Source: Opitutaceae bacterium (GTDB lineage Bacteria > Verrucomicrobiota > Verrucomicrobiia > Opitutales > Opitutaceae). From it: 10,345 bases of DNA. Location: positions 1 through 10,345 of the forward strand of contig JAHFTI010000100.1 of the NCBI GenBank assembly GCA_023265535.1. Reading direction: 5' to 3'. The notes under the pieces were generated by a model. The model searched no databases. It had not been told where the DNA came from and saw only the letters and a list, made by a program, of their open reading frames with translations. Below are positions 1 through 6,795 of the stretch, piece after piece. Position numbers and translations under genes: made by a program. Numbering within the stretch: the first letter of the stretch is position 1; every line of letters starts with the position of its first letter.

Positions 1-291
1 CGTCGAGTACTTGTCGATCTTGGGCTTGGCGATGTGGGAAAGGTCAATCACCTCGCCGGAGAGCATCATTTCCTCGGTCAGGTCGGCCGTTTCCTGGGCC
101 GACATGTTGGCGAAGTAAATGGCCATGAGCAACGCGGCCAGCTGGTGTTGGGGCATCTCACCGTCCAAGGTGCTGTCGATGATATAGCGGATCTCCTCTT
201 GGGTGAACTCGCCACCATCACGTTTTTTCTCGATCAGGGACTCGAAGGAGGGTTTGATGAACTTCCGAAGCGGCACTACGCGTTTCGTCAT
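1..291 (-). CDS. deoA: Thymidine / pyrimidine-nucleoside phosphorylase, N-terminal part (cut by window edge)
   Basis: Only the first 97 codons are in the window. The product begins MTKRVVPLRKFIKPSFESLI and ends at KIDKYST on the window edge. The helical N-terminal domain of the glycosyltransferase family 3 nucleoside phosphorylases is recognisable, including IEKKRDGGEFTQEEI and QLAALLMAIYFANMS. The closing KYST should be the start of the K-[HY]-S-T-G-G phosphate-binding motif. Family enzymes cleave thymidine, or thymidine and uridine, with phosphate to give free base and (deoxy)ribose-1-phosphate in the cytoplasm. DeoA and Pdp cannot be separated from this fragment, and anthranilate phosphoribosyltransferase is less likely because of the KYST context. 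The ATG at 291-289 is preceded by CTATCCTTACCT, with no Shine-Dalgarno. The gene is divergent from the lipoprotein gene at 539. Confidence 0.85.
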   Translation of the reverse strand, partial: MTKRVVPLRKFIKPSFESLIEKKRDGGEFTQEEIRYIIDSTLDGEMPQHQLAALLMAIYFANMSAQETADLTEEMMLSGEVIDLSHIAKPKIDKYST

Positions 292-393
292 AGGTAAGGA
301 TAGATGGAAATAATGAAAGAGGTTTGACCCAGCTTGGCCGTAAGCGTTAAGCCTTAGCCCATTTTCCTTACTTTGTCGAGCCAAAATTACCCA

Positions 394-420
394 CTGCAGC
401 GGCTTAGGTAAGCCGTGCAG
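394..420. repeat. 12-bp inverted repeat / hairpin
   Basis: CTGCA (394-398) and CGGCTTA (400-406) pair with TAAGCCG (409-415) and TGCAG (416-420), with one bulged G at 399 and a GG centre. The result is 12 base pairs. No T-run follows on either strand, so it is not a standard intrinsic terminator. Its position between divergent genes suggests an operator or a structured 5' leader, which is inference. Confidence 0.7.
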
Positions 421-421
421 G

Positions 422-436
422 CGACATAAGTTGTCG
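422..436. promoter_or_regulatory. Small dyad CGACA-N5-TGTCG, possible operator
   Basis: CGACA (422-426) and TGTCG (432-436) form an inverted repeat around a 5-base centre, directly after the larger hairpin. Spacing and sequence do not match a regulator box that I know. It is a candidate protein-binding dyad only because it is symmetric and lies in a divergent promoter region. Confidence 0.3.
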
Positions 437-538
437 ATAGTCAAAGATATTGAGAGTTTCTAATTCCCAGCACTTACTCGCAATTGGAGCCTGAAGACGG
501 GTTTCGCTCAAAAACAGCCCCTTCCAGGCCACCCTGCC

Positions 539-1303
539 ATGAAGCCCCGCCCCACATCCCGCCCCGCATTTCTGCAAGCTGCCTGCATTCTATGCGTTGC
601 CGGGGCTGCCCTGCTGGGCCTTGGATCCGGCGGATGCGCAAAGTCGCCTACGACACTGCAACCAAGTGCGGGGGCGGCTGAGCCAAGGGCCGCAACCTGG
701 ATGGCCTCCGACTGGTACGTGGAGCAGATGCCCGGAGGACGCGTCCGTTTCGAGGCCGACACCCTCATCGTCGAGGACAAGGCCGGGTGCACGGTCTGGC
801 TGCGCCGGAAGCTGAATGCTCCCCTGCGCCTGAGCTTCACGGCGCGACTCGTCAGCAAGGGCGGCCCCCTGGACCGGGTATCCGACCTGAACTGCTTTTG
901 GATGGCAAGCGACCCGGCCAGACCGGACGGTTCCGTGATCGTCCCGGAGAAGCCGCGCTCGGGCGCGTTCGCGGACTACGATTCCCTGCGCTGCTACTAC
1001 GTGGGAATGGGCGGCAACACCAACACGACCACACGCTTTCGGCGCTACGCGGGCAATGGGGAGCGTCCCCTGCTTCCCGAGCACGACCTCAAGGCGCCCG
1101 AGGTGTTGCTCGAAGGGAACCGTGACTACCGTATTGAAATCACCAGCAGCGCCGAGGGCCTGAGCTACGCGCGCGACGGGGTGGTGCTCTTCAGCTGGAA
1201 GGATCCGCAGCCCCTGCTGGAGGGATACTTTGGGTTCCGCACCGTCTGGTCCCACCTTGAGATCAGGGACTTCCGCGTGACGGGTCAGGCGCCCGGAGGC
1301 TGA
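539..1303 (+). CDS. Secreted lipoprotein with a DUF6250-like domain
   Basis: The 254-residue product has a basic N-terminus, a hydrophobic stretch (about residues 12-29) and a cysteine at 33 in LGSGGCAKS. It is probably exported and lipidated, although the lipobox is imperfect (Ser, not Leu, at -3). Residues about 57-248 resemble proteins I recall as DUF6250: VEQMPGG, IEDKAGCTVW-like (here VEDKAGCTVW), RVSDLNCFWMASDP, DSLRCYYVGMGGNTNTTTRF, and a closing FGFRTVWSHLEIRDFRV. The ending is typical of concanavalin-like beta-sandwiches that occur beside polysaccharide-degrading enzymes, so carbohydrate binding is plausible but inferred. The family assignment is from memory. The ATG at 539 is the start that retains the whole signal peptide, and no Shine-Dalgarno is seen. 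The 3' end overlaps the convergent tcdA by 19 bp. Confidence 0.85.
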   Translation: MKPRPTSRPAFLQAACILCVAGAALLGLGSGGCAKSPTTLQPSAGAAEPRAATWMASDWYVEQMPGGRVRFEADTLIVEDKAGCTVWLRRKLNAPLRLSFTARLVSKGGPLDRVSDLNCFWMASDPARPDGSVIVPEKPRSGAFADYDSLRCYYVGMGGNTNTTTRFRRYAGNGERPLLPEHDLKAPEVLLEGNRDYRIEITSSAEGLSYARDGVVLFSWKDPQPLLEGYFGFRTVWSHLEIRDFRVTGQAPGG

Positions 1304-2088
1304 GCGGCGACGATCAGCTTCACGGCTTCCGCGGCGGCGGCCATGCCAAACACGGAGGTGATGAACACAGCCGTGCCAAAACCACTGGCGCAATCCAGCT
1401 TGAGGGCGGTGCCCGGTTCGGGATCGGCCTGGCAGCTTCCATCGGCCCAAGGATAAACCGGCTTCTCCGCGGAATAGACACAGCGCACGCCAAAATGCAC
1501 CCCCTCGCCATGGGCGACACCATGGTCGCGGCGCAACTTCTTGCGCACCAGACGGAGCAGATCGTCGCCGATTGCCTCGCCCAGGTCTCCGCAACGCACG
1601 CGGGTGCAGTCGCGCTTGCCGCCCGCCCCGCCCACGGTGACGCAGGGAATGGCGCGGGCGGTGCAGGAGGCGATCAGCAGGGCCTTGTTGGTGACGCTGT
1701 CGATGGCGTCGACCACACAGTCAAAGCGGGTTGCCAGCAGGCGCTCCGCACTCGCAGCCGTGAAAAACTCCTGGAGCACAGTCACGTCGCAGGCGGGATT
1801 GATGAGACGCACGCGCTCCGCGAGCACGGCGACCTTGGGGCGCCCCACCTGCCCGTCGAGCGCGGGCAACTGGCGGTTCACGTTGGTGATGCAGACATCG
1901 TCGAGGTCGATCAGGGTGATCCTGCCGACACCGGTGCGCGACAGGCCCTCGACCGTCCAGGAACCGACGCCGCCCACACCAATGACACAGACGTGCGACG
2001 CGGAAAGGCGCGGCAGGGCGTCGCGCCCGTAGAGCCGGGTGAGGCCGCTGAAGCGGTTCAGGTAGTCTTCTGTGAGGGCACCTTGCAT
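1285..2088 (-). CDS. tcdA: tRNA threonylcarbamoyladenosine dehydratase (TcdA/CsdL)
   Basis: The 267-residue protein belongs to the ThiF/MoeB/E1-like superfamily. TcdA uses ATP to dehydrate t6A37 in ANN-decoding tRNAs to cyclic ct6A. Visible features are the opening RFSGLTRLYG, the nucleotide-binding GVGGVGS (37-43) with the following acidic strand DLDDV (61-65), NVNRQLPAL (69-77), DAIDSVTNK (127-135), and a C-terminal GFGTAVFITSVFGMAAAAEAV typical of TcdA. Length matches the family (about 268 residues). MoeB and ThiF are less likely because this C-terminal segment and the N-terminal RF-x-G-L-x-R-L-Y-G are TcdA hallmarks. The gene lies 112 bp downstream of the kinase gene on the same strand. 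A TTGACG at 2129-2124 (minus) could be part of its own promoter. The start is ATG without a Shine-Dalgarno. Confidence 0.93.
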   Translation of the reverse strand: MQGALTEDYLNRFSGLTRLYGRDALPRLSASHVCVIGVGGVGSWTVEGLSRTGVGRITLIDLDDVCITNVNRQLPALDGQVGRPKVAVLAERVRLINPACDVTVLQEFFTAASAERLLATRFDCVVDAIDSVTNKALLIASCTARAIPCVTVGGAGGKRDCTRVRCGDLGEAIGDDLLRLVRKKLRRDHGVAHGEGVHFGVRCVYSAEKPVYPWADGSCQADPEPGTALKLDCASGFGTAVFITSVFGMAAAAEAVKLIVAAQPPGA

Positions 2089-2143
2089 GTCAGGGGGCTA
2101 GAGGCAGTCGGACGGCAGGGGCGCGTCAATGCCAATCCGAACA

Positions 2144-2189
2144 CGGGGCAGGCAAGCCGGCCCGTGCGGTCCCACCCCGCCCTGCCCCG
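2144..2189. repeat. 9-bp inverted repeat between the kinase gene and tcdA
   Basis: CGGGGCAGG (2144-2152) pairs with CCTGCCCCG (2181-2189) across a 28-base loop. In the minus-strand transcript it lies just after the kinase stop codon. There is no T-run downstream, so termination is not implied. It may protect the 3' end or be incidental in GC-rich DNA. Confidence 0.4.
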
Positions 2190-2200
2190 GTGCGCACCGC

Positions 2201-2758
2201 CTAACCAAGCAGACTGTTCACCGCGCCGAGGGCGGAAGCCAGGCGGTCGTCCTGGGCCCCGGAGACTTCCACGAAGGGCAGCTTGCGCGAGACGAGGGCC
2301 TCCCTGAACACGCGCAGGCACATGGCCCGGCCCTCGGGGTCGGGGAAGCAGCGCTGGGGATCGGGCTCGAAGGGCAGGTCCGTGAGGCAGAGGAGGAACA
2401 GCGAGGTGGACGCGGCACGCCGGTCAGCCTCCGAACGCACCCAGGCGGGACAGTGGCCTGGAAAAAGCAGGTCGTCCCACACGGTGCAGGCGAGGAGATC
2501 TGTATCCAGAATTGCGATACGCCTGGCGGAGGCGAGGGCGGCGTCCTCGGCGGCGACCTGGCCGCGGGCCACCGCGTCGAGATCGCCGGGACCGATCACA
2601 CCCGAATGCTCATCCCAGAAACGGCGCACATACTCGGGGGCCCAGGGCTCGCCGAGCCGCTCCGAAAGCGCGCGGGCGAGGGAGGTCTTGCCCGTGGACT
2701 CGGGGCCGAAAAGAACCACCCTGAGAGGGGCGCCGGTCGGGTTTGGGGCCTGCTTCAT
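2201..2758 (-). CDS. NadR-type ribosylnicotinamide kinase (single-domain)
   Basis: The 185-residue protein is a P-loop kinase of the NadR C-terminal / AAA_28 type. It should phosphorylate nicotinamide riboside to NMN in the cytoplasm. Residues 18-26 are the Walker A GPESTGKTS. They are followed by PEYVRRFWD (41-49), the DTDLLACTVWDD segment (85-96) and LTDLPFEPDPQR (125-136), a layout typical of NadR kinase domains. The helix-turn-helix and NMN-adenylyltransferase domains of full NadR are absent, so a separate NadD/NMNAT must complete NAD synthesis. The start is set by the ATGA overlap with the stop of pnuC upstream, which implies translational coupling. Coupling to the NR transporter strongly supports NR as the substrate. 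An in-frame open stretch extending further upstream lies wholly inside pnuC and is not used. Confidence 0.88.
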   Translation of the reverse strand: MKQAPNPTGAPLRVVLFGPESTGKTSLARALSERLGEPWAPEYVRRFWDEHSGVIGPGDLDAVARGQVAAEDAALASARRIAILDTDLLACTVWDDLLFPGHCPAWVRSEADRRAASTSLFLLCLTDLPFEPDPQRCFPDPEGRAMCLRVFREALVSRKLPFVEVSGAQDDRLASALGAVNSLLG

Positions 2759-3414
2759 CGGCCCGGGGCCCCCGCGGATTCGGGCGCCTCGTCGAGCGGG
2801 GCGACGGGCAGGCCTGAGGTGCGGGCGGAGCGACGCCACTCGAGCAGGCCACCCACGGCCATTAGCAGGAAGAGAAAATAGAGGACAGCGAGCCAATGCA
2901 TGCCACCCAGCCAATAGACGGGAACGGCGATGGCATTGACCAGGATCCAACCGTACCAGTTCTCGATCTTCTTGCGTGTCTGGAGCCATTGCGCAACCAC
3001 GCTGAACGACGAGATGAAGGCGTCGCGGTACGGCATGGCGGCATCGGTGTGCCCTGCGAGGTACCAGCCCCAGAGGGTGGTGCCGATGAGACCACCCGAC
3101 ACACACCAAGCCCAGCCTCGCAGGGAAAGACGGCCCACCCGGAGGGGCCCGGGGCCGGGGGAGGGACGCGTCCAAAGCCACCAGCCATAGGCGAGCACGC
3201 CGAAGTACACCGCCTGGAGCTTCATGTCCGCGTAGAAGCGGGCCTCGTGGAAGACCACGGCGGAGAGGGACACCTGCACCAGGCCCACGGGAAAGGCCCA
3301 GAGGCTCTGGCGGATCATCAGCCAGACCCCGAGCACCCCGGTGAGGGTGGCGGCCTGCTCCACGGGACCGGCGGAGGCCATCCCCTCCCAGAGGCGTGCA
3401 AGGAAATCTGTCAT
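2755..3414 (-). CDS. pnuC: Nicotinamide riboside transporter PnuC
   Basis: The 219-residue integral membrane protein has about seven hydrophobic segments (roughly residues 22-38, 41-56, 66-82, 101-120, 132-147, 153-170, 173-192), as in PnuC. The family hallmark is present as KIENWYGWILVNAIAVPVYW (149-168), with the Trp and Asn residues that line the substrate path, and WQ-like AQWLQTRKK precedes it. PnuC takes up nicotinamide riboside by facilitated diffusion, and the imported substrate is trapped by phosphorylation. The gene immediately downstream, overlapping by four bases, encodes the matching kinase. The C-terminal tail (from about residue 193) is hydrophilic and rich in Pro and Ala. The gene starts 27 bp after the stop of hslO, so they are probably co-transcribed. 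Confidence 0.93.
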   Translation of the reverse strand: MTDFLARLWEGMASAGPVEQAATLTGVLGVWLMIRQSLWAFPVGLVQVSLSAVVFHEARFYADMKLQAVYFGVLAYGWWLWTRPSPGPGPLRVGRLSLRGWAWCVSGGLIGTTLWGWYLAGHTDAAMPYRDAFISSFSVVAQWLQTRKKIENWYGWILVNAIAVPVYWLGGMHWLAVLYFLFLLMAVGGLLEWRRSARTSGLPVAPLDEAPESAGAPGR

Positions 3415-3441
3415 GGAATTCCGGATACGGGCGGGGGCCGC

Positions 3442-4248
3442 TCAGCGCTTCTGGTTGGCCACATAGGCCTCGATGGCCTCGCGAGTGATCGCATGGCGCG
3501 CACCACAGCGGGGGCAGCGCATCTCGATCCTCTCGTCCCCGCCGAAGACACCGTCGGGGTCATCCCGGAAGACGGGGGCAAGGACCTCCAGCATGCGGCC
3601 CTGGTTGCAGCCACAATGCCAGCGATAGACGCGCTTCTCGAGCGGGCCCACGTTCTCATGGGCATCGATGGTGCGGATGGCCTCGGTGTCGACGGAGTCG
3701 AACCAGGCCTTGTCATAATCGGGGTGCTCGCTGAGGAGGGCAAAATTCTCCTCTGCCAGCACAAAGGTGCGCACGAAACGCTGCTCACTCTGGGCGTAGA
3801 AGGTCTCGATGGCGACCAGGGGGTCGCGCCCCTCAAACTTGGCCACGCTGCGGCGCTTGGGTTCCCTGCCGCGGATGACGTCGGAGAAAAAGAAGCTGCC
3901 GTCCATCTTCTTCACATCCTCGTCGAAAAGGCGGCCCGTGACCGCGCCCGTCTCGTTGTCGCCGGTCAGGAAGATGTTCACGCCCAGCTCCTCGAAGTGC
4001 AGGGTCCAGGCGGTGAGCTCATTCCAGGGACGCGAGGCGCAGTGCAGGATGAAGCCGGCCAGCGCACGCTTGAAGAGGGCGTCCTGCTCGGGGGTGTAGC
4101 GGATCTTGTGGTCGGCCAGATGCAGGTAGTAGTCGACGTAGAGCTGGCCGAAATCGGCGCGCGCAAGCAGGGTGTTGCGGTTGCGCACGAAGAAGGTTCC
4201 CACCTCGTGGCCTGGATCGGAAATGTTGATCGGAGTCGATTCTGGCAT
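3442..4248 (-). CDS. hslO: Hsp33-family redox-regulated chaperone
   Basis: The 268-residue protein is divergent at the N-terminus but carries the Hsp33 zinc redox switch: Cys212-Gly-Cys214, then 30 residues, then Cys245-Pro-Arg-Cys248, the same spacing as the E. coli protein. Upstream, LVAIETFYAQSEQRFVRTFV (144-163) matches the conserved Hsp33 segment with the S-E-Q core. In known Hsp33, oxidation releases zinc, forms disulfides and turns the protein into an ATP-independent holdase. The ATG at 4248 was chosen because it gives the family length and lies 64 bp after the msrA stop. An earlier in-frame start at 4374 would add 42 atypical residues and overlap msrA. The upstream neighbour is methionine sulfoxide reductase, so the pair suggests an oxidative protein-damage response. 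Confidence 0.9.
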   Translation of the reverse strand: MPESTPINISDPGHEVGTFFVRNRNTLLARADFGQLYVDYYLHLADHKIRYTPEQDALFKRALAGFILHCASRPWNELTAWTLHFEELGVNIFLTGDNETGAVTGRLFDEDVKKMDGSFFFSDVIRGREPKRRSVAKFEGRDPLVAIETFYAQSEQRFVRTFVLAEENFALLSEHPDYDKAWFDSVDTEAIRTIDAHENVGPLEKRVYRWHCGCNQGRMLEVLAPVFRDDPDGVFGGDERIEMRCPRCGARHAITREAIEAYVANQKR

Positions 4249-4312
4249 GCGTGACAGGAATACGCTCCGCGGGCTCTTGTCCAGCGCGAGCAGGGGCGGC
4301 CCCGGGGCCTCC

Positions 4313-4939
4313 TCAGTGTTTGTCGCCGCCTGAAAGGGCCTTGCGCATCTTGTCCACCTTGGCGCGGACGACATATTGGCAATAGCCCTGGTCGGGATTC
4401 TTGGTGAAGTAGTCCTGGTGGTACTCCTCGGCGGGCCAGAAACGCGGGGCGGGCACCAACTCCGTGACGATCGGGGAGGCGAAGCGCGGGCGTGCGTCCT
4501 CGATGGAGCGCTCCGCGGCGAGCTTCTGCGCGGCGTCCGCGTACATGATCGTGGAGCGGTACTGGGTGCCCACGTCGTCCCCCTGTCGGTTCAACGTAGT
4601 GGGGTCATGAATACGCCAGAAGAGCTCAAGGAGACGCTCGACCGTCACCAAGGACGGGTCAAACTCGATGCGAACCACCTCGGCATGCCCGGTCTTGCCC
4701 GAGCACACCGCGCGGTAGCCGGGGTTGTCCACGTGGCCGCCCGCATAGCCGCTGACCACGGAGCTCACGCCGGGTACCAGGCGGTAGGAGGCGTCGAGGC
4801 ACCAGAAGCAGCCGCCCCCCAGGATCAGGGACTGGCGAACGGGGACGGGAGCGGGGGGGGACTTGGCGTCGTTGTTGCCTGCGAGCATCAGGCAGGGAAG
4901 CACTAGGAGGGAAAATAGCAACCGGGCGAGGCGTGGCAT
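4313..4939 (-). CDS. msrA: Peptide methionine-S-sulfoxide reductase MsrA, exported
   Basis: The 208-residue MsrA reduces methionine-S-sulfoxide in proteins. The catalytic motif GGGCFWC spans 41-47 (nucleophile Cys44). GHAE (84-87) carries the conserved acid, and DPTTLNRQGDDVGTQYRS (112-129) and PAEEYHQDYF (169-178) are family signatures. Cys47 and Cys187 (in GYCQYV) are candidate resolving cysteines. Residues about 5-20 (LARLLFSLLVLPCLMLA) form a hydrophobic signal sequence absent from cytoplasmic MsrA, so the enzyme probably acts in the periplasm. PC at 15-16 is not a proper lipobox. The ATG at 4939 was chosen because it gives this compact signal peptide. The open frame continues upstream only through low-complexity DNA. 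A TATCTT at 4950-4945 (minus) sits five bases before the ATG, and no Shine-Dalgarno is present. Confidence 0.95.
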   Translation of the reverse strand: MPRLARLLFSLLVLPCLMLAGNNDAKSPPAPVPVRQSLILGGGCFWCLDASYRLVPGVSSVVSGYAGGHVDNPGYRAVCSGKTGHAEVVRIEFDPSLVTVERLLELFWRIHDPTTLNRQGDDVGTQYRSTIMYADAAQKLAAERSIEDARPRFASPIVTELVPAPRFWPAEEYHQDYFTKNPDQGYCQYVVRAKVDKMRKALSGGDKH

Positions 4940-4998
4940 GCCCCAAGATAGCACGACTCGGCCACAATGCGAATGGCACCGGCACCAACGGGGCACGG

Positions 4999-5027
4999 CC
5001 CCCTCCCCCTCCCCCTCCCCCTCCCCT
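4999..5027. repeat. CCCCCT tandem repeat (AGGGGG on minus), G-quadruplex motif
   Basis: CCCCCT is repeated four times from 4999 to 5022, followed by CCCCT. Read on the minus strand, this is five runs of four or five G separated by single A residues, the ideal spacing for a parallel G-quadruplex. It lies between ettA and msrA, about 60 bases upstream of the msrA start and on its sense strand. The mononucleotide-like repeat is also expected to be length-variable through slippage. Confidence 0.85.
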
Positions 5028-5106
5028 CGAACCCACCCTCCCGCCATTCCGGGGAGAAGCGCAGGAGGGGATGAGGCGAGGAATGACAGGGGATCGGAAC
5101 GGCGGC

Positions 5107-6795
5107 TCAGCCGCGGGTGAGCTTGCGGTACTTGATGCGGTGCGGCTGGTCGGCCTCCTGGCCGCAGCGGCGGCGGTAGTCCTCCTGGTAGGCGGAGAAG
5201 TTGCCCGCAAACCACACGGCCTTGCTGTCACCCTCGAAGGCCAGGATGTGGGTGGCCACCCGGTCGAGGAACCAGCGGTCGTGGCTCACGATCAGGGCGC
5301 AGCCGGCGAAGTTCTCGAGGCCCTCCTCCAAGGCGCGGATGGAGTTGACGTCCAGGTCGTTGGTGGGCTCGTCGAGCAGGATGAGGTTGCCGCCGCTCTT
5401 GAGCAGGCGGGCCAGGTGCACGCGGTTGCGCTCACCACCCGAAAGCACGCCGACCTTCTTCTGCTGGTCCGCCCCCATGAAGCCGAACTGGGCGCAATAG
5501 GAGCGCGCGTTGACCTGCCGGCCGCCCAGGTCGAGCAGCTCGCGCCCCTCGCTGATGGCCTCGTAGATCGTGGCGCCGGAAGGCAGCGAGTCGCGCGACT
5601 GGTCGACATAGGCCAGCTTGACCGTCTCGCCCACGCGCAGGGTGCCCGTATCCGGCTTTTCAATACCCATGATCATGCGGCACAGGGTGGTCTTGCCCGC
5701 GCCGTTGGGGCCCAGCACGCCCACAATGCCGCCAGGGGGCAGCGTGAAGTTGAGGTCCTCGAAGAGCACGTTCTCGCCGAAGGCCTTGGAGACGCGCTGG
5801 GCGTCCACCACCAGGGTGCCGAGTCGCGGGCCGGGGGGGATGACGATCTCGAACTCGCGCTCCTGCTCGGTGGTGTTCTGCTTGAGCATGGCCTCGTAGG
5901 CGTTGATGCGCGCCTGACCCTTGGACTGGCGTGCCTTGGCCGACTTCTGGATCCACTCGAGCTCGCGGGCCATCGCCTTCTGGCGGCGGTCCTCGGTGCG
6001 CTGCTCCACGGCGAGGCGGCGCTGCTTCTGGTCGAGCCAGGAGGAGTAGTTGCCCTTGTAGGGGATGCCGTGCCCGCGGTCCAACTCGAGGATCCAGCCC
6101 GCCACATTGTCGAGGAAGTAGCGGTCATGCGTGACGGCGATGACGGTGCCGGCATAGCGCGCCAGGTGCTGCTCAAGCCAGTTCACGCTCTCGGCGTCGA
6201 GATGGTTGGTGGGTTCGTCGAGCAGGAGGATGTCGGGTTTCTGCAGGAGCAGGCGGGCCATGGCCACGCGGCGGCGCTCGCCGCCCGAGATCAGGTCCAC
6301 GATCGTGTCGGGCGGGGGACAACGGAGGGCGTCCATTGCCATCTCGACATGGCTGCCCACATCCCAGGCGCCCAACTCATCAATCTTCTCCTGCAGCTCT
6401 CCCTGCTTGTTGAGGATCGCGTCCTTGGCGGCGTCGTCGGCAGCCCCGTCGAGCTCCTCCCAGGTGGCATCATAGGCGTTCACCAGCTCGGTGAGATGGG
6501 CGACGCCCTCCTCGACGCAGGCCCGCACGGTCTTGCCCGCGCTCAGCTGGGGCTCCTGCTCCAGCAGGCCCACCGTGTAGCCCGGCTCAAAATGCACGAG
6601 GCCCTCGATCTCCTTGTCGCGGCCGGCGAGGATGCGCAGCAGCGAGGACTTGCCCGAGCCGTTGAGTCCCAGCACGCCGATCTTCGCCCCGAGATAGAAC
6701 GAAAGGGAGATGTCGCGCAGAATCTCCTTTCGCTCGTGGCGCTTGGAGACGCCGATCATTGAGAAAATCACCTTGGGCTCGTCGGGTTTGGCCAT
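5107..6795 (-). CDS. ettA: Energy-dependent translational throttle protein EttA (ABC-F ATPase)
   Basis: The 562-residue soluble ABC-F protein has two ATPase domains (E. coli EttA has 555 residues). Domain 1 shows Walker A GLNGSGKS (43-50), signature ISGGERRRVAMARL (169-182), Walker B LLDEPTNHLD (191-200, catalytic Glu194) and THDRYFLD (222-229). An arm insertion lies in the first domain at about 95-145. The charged P-site linker covers about 250-315. Domain 2 has GPNGAGKTT (362-370), LSGGERNRVHLARL (451-464), LLDEPTNDLD (473-482, Glu476) and SHDRWFLD (504-511). The C-terminal HRIKYRKL is EttA-like. EttA binds the ribosomal E site and gates the first elongation step according to the ATP/ADP ratio. 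The MAKPDEP start at 6795 matches EttA N-termini, and only a weak AAGG precedes it. An 86-codon open extension upstream is not protein-like. The divergent ilv operon begins within 280 bp. Confidence 0.95.
   Translation of the reverse strand: MAKPDEPKVIFSMIGVSKRHERKEILRDISLSFYLGAKIGVLGLNGSGKSSLLRILAGRDKEIEGLVHFEPGYTVGLLEQEPQLSAGKTVRACVEEGVAHLTELVNAYDATWEELDGAADDAAKDAILNKQGELQEKIDELGAWDVGSHVEMAMDALRCPPPDTIVDLISGGERRRVAMARLLLQKPDILLLDEPTNHLDAESVNWLEQHLARYAGTVIAVTHDRYFLDNVAGWILELDRGHGIPYKGNYSSWLDQKQRRLAVEQRTEDRRQKAMARELEWIQKSAKARQSKGQARINAYEAMLKQNTTEQEREFEIVIPPGPRLGTLVVDAQRVSKAFGENVLFEDLNFTLPPGGIVGVLGPNGAGKTTLCRMIMGIEKPDTGTLRVGETVKLAYVDQSRDSLPSGATIYEAISEGRELLDLGGRQVNARSYCAQFGFMGADQQKKVGVLSGGERNRVHLARLLKSGGNLILLDEPTNDLDVNSIRALEEGLENFAGCALIVSHDRWFLDRVATHILAFEGDSKAVWFAGNFSAYQEDYRRRCGQEADQPHRIKYRKLTRG

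Larger units (their letters stand above)
292..538. other. Divergent intergenic region, lower GC than the rest
   Basis: This 247-bp gap separates the divergent phosphorylase and lipoprotein genes and must hold both promoters. It is visibly richer in A and T than the flanking genes. It contains a strong hairpin (394-420) and a 5-bp dyad (422-436), listed separately. A TCTAAT hexamer at 459-464 could be a -10 element for the plus-strand gene, but no good -35 lies at the right distance. No credible ORF was found. Confidence 0.6.

Noticed and set aside
2758..3181. Upstream in-frame extension of the NR kinase
   Set aside because: It lies entirely within pnuC in another frame, reads as Arg/Pro-rich low-complexity sequence, and the ATGA overlap with the Walker A-proximal start is much more credible.
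2896..4254. 452-codon plus-strand open frame antisense to pnuC and hslO
   Set aside because: The sequence is Gly/Ala/His/Glu-rich antisense shadow without motifs, while both minus-strand genes have family signatures.
5102..5114. GCGGC-TCA-GCCGC hairpin around the ettA stop codon as a terminator
   Set aside because: Only five base pairs, a three-base loop and no T-run on the minus strand. This is easily expected by chance in such GC-rich DNA.
4940..5215. N-terminal extension of MsrA through a Gly-Glu repeat
   Set aside because: The Gly-Glu repeat is only translation of the AGGGGG tract. The ATG at 4939 directly gives a signal peptide and normal MsrA length.
4933..6762. 609-codon plus-strand open frame antisense to ettA
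   Set aside because: It starts in the CCCCCT repeat and mirrors the ettA coding frame. No domain is visible, whereas the minus strand carries full ABC-F motifs.
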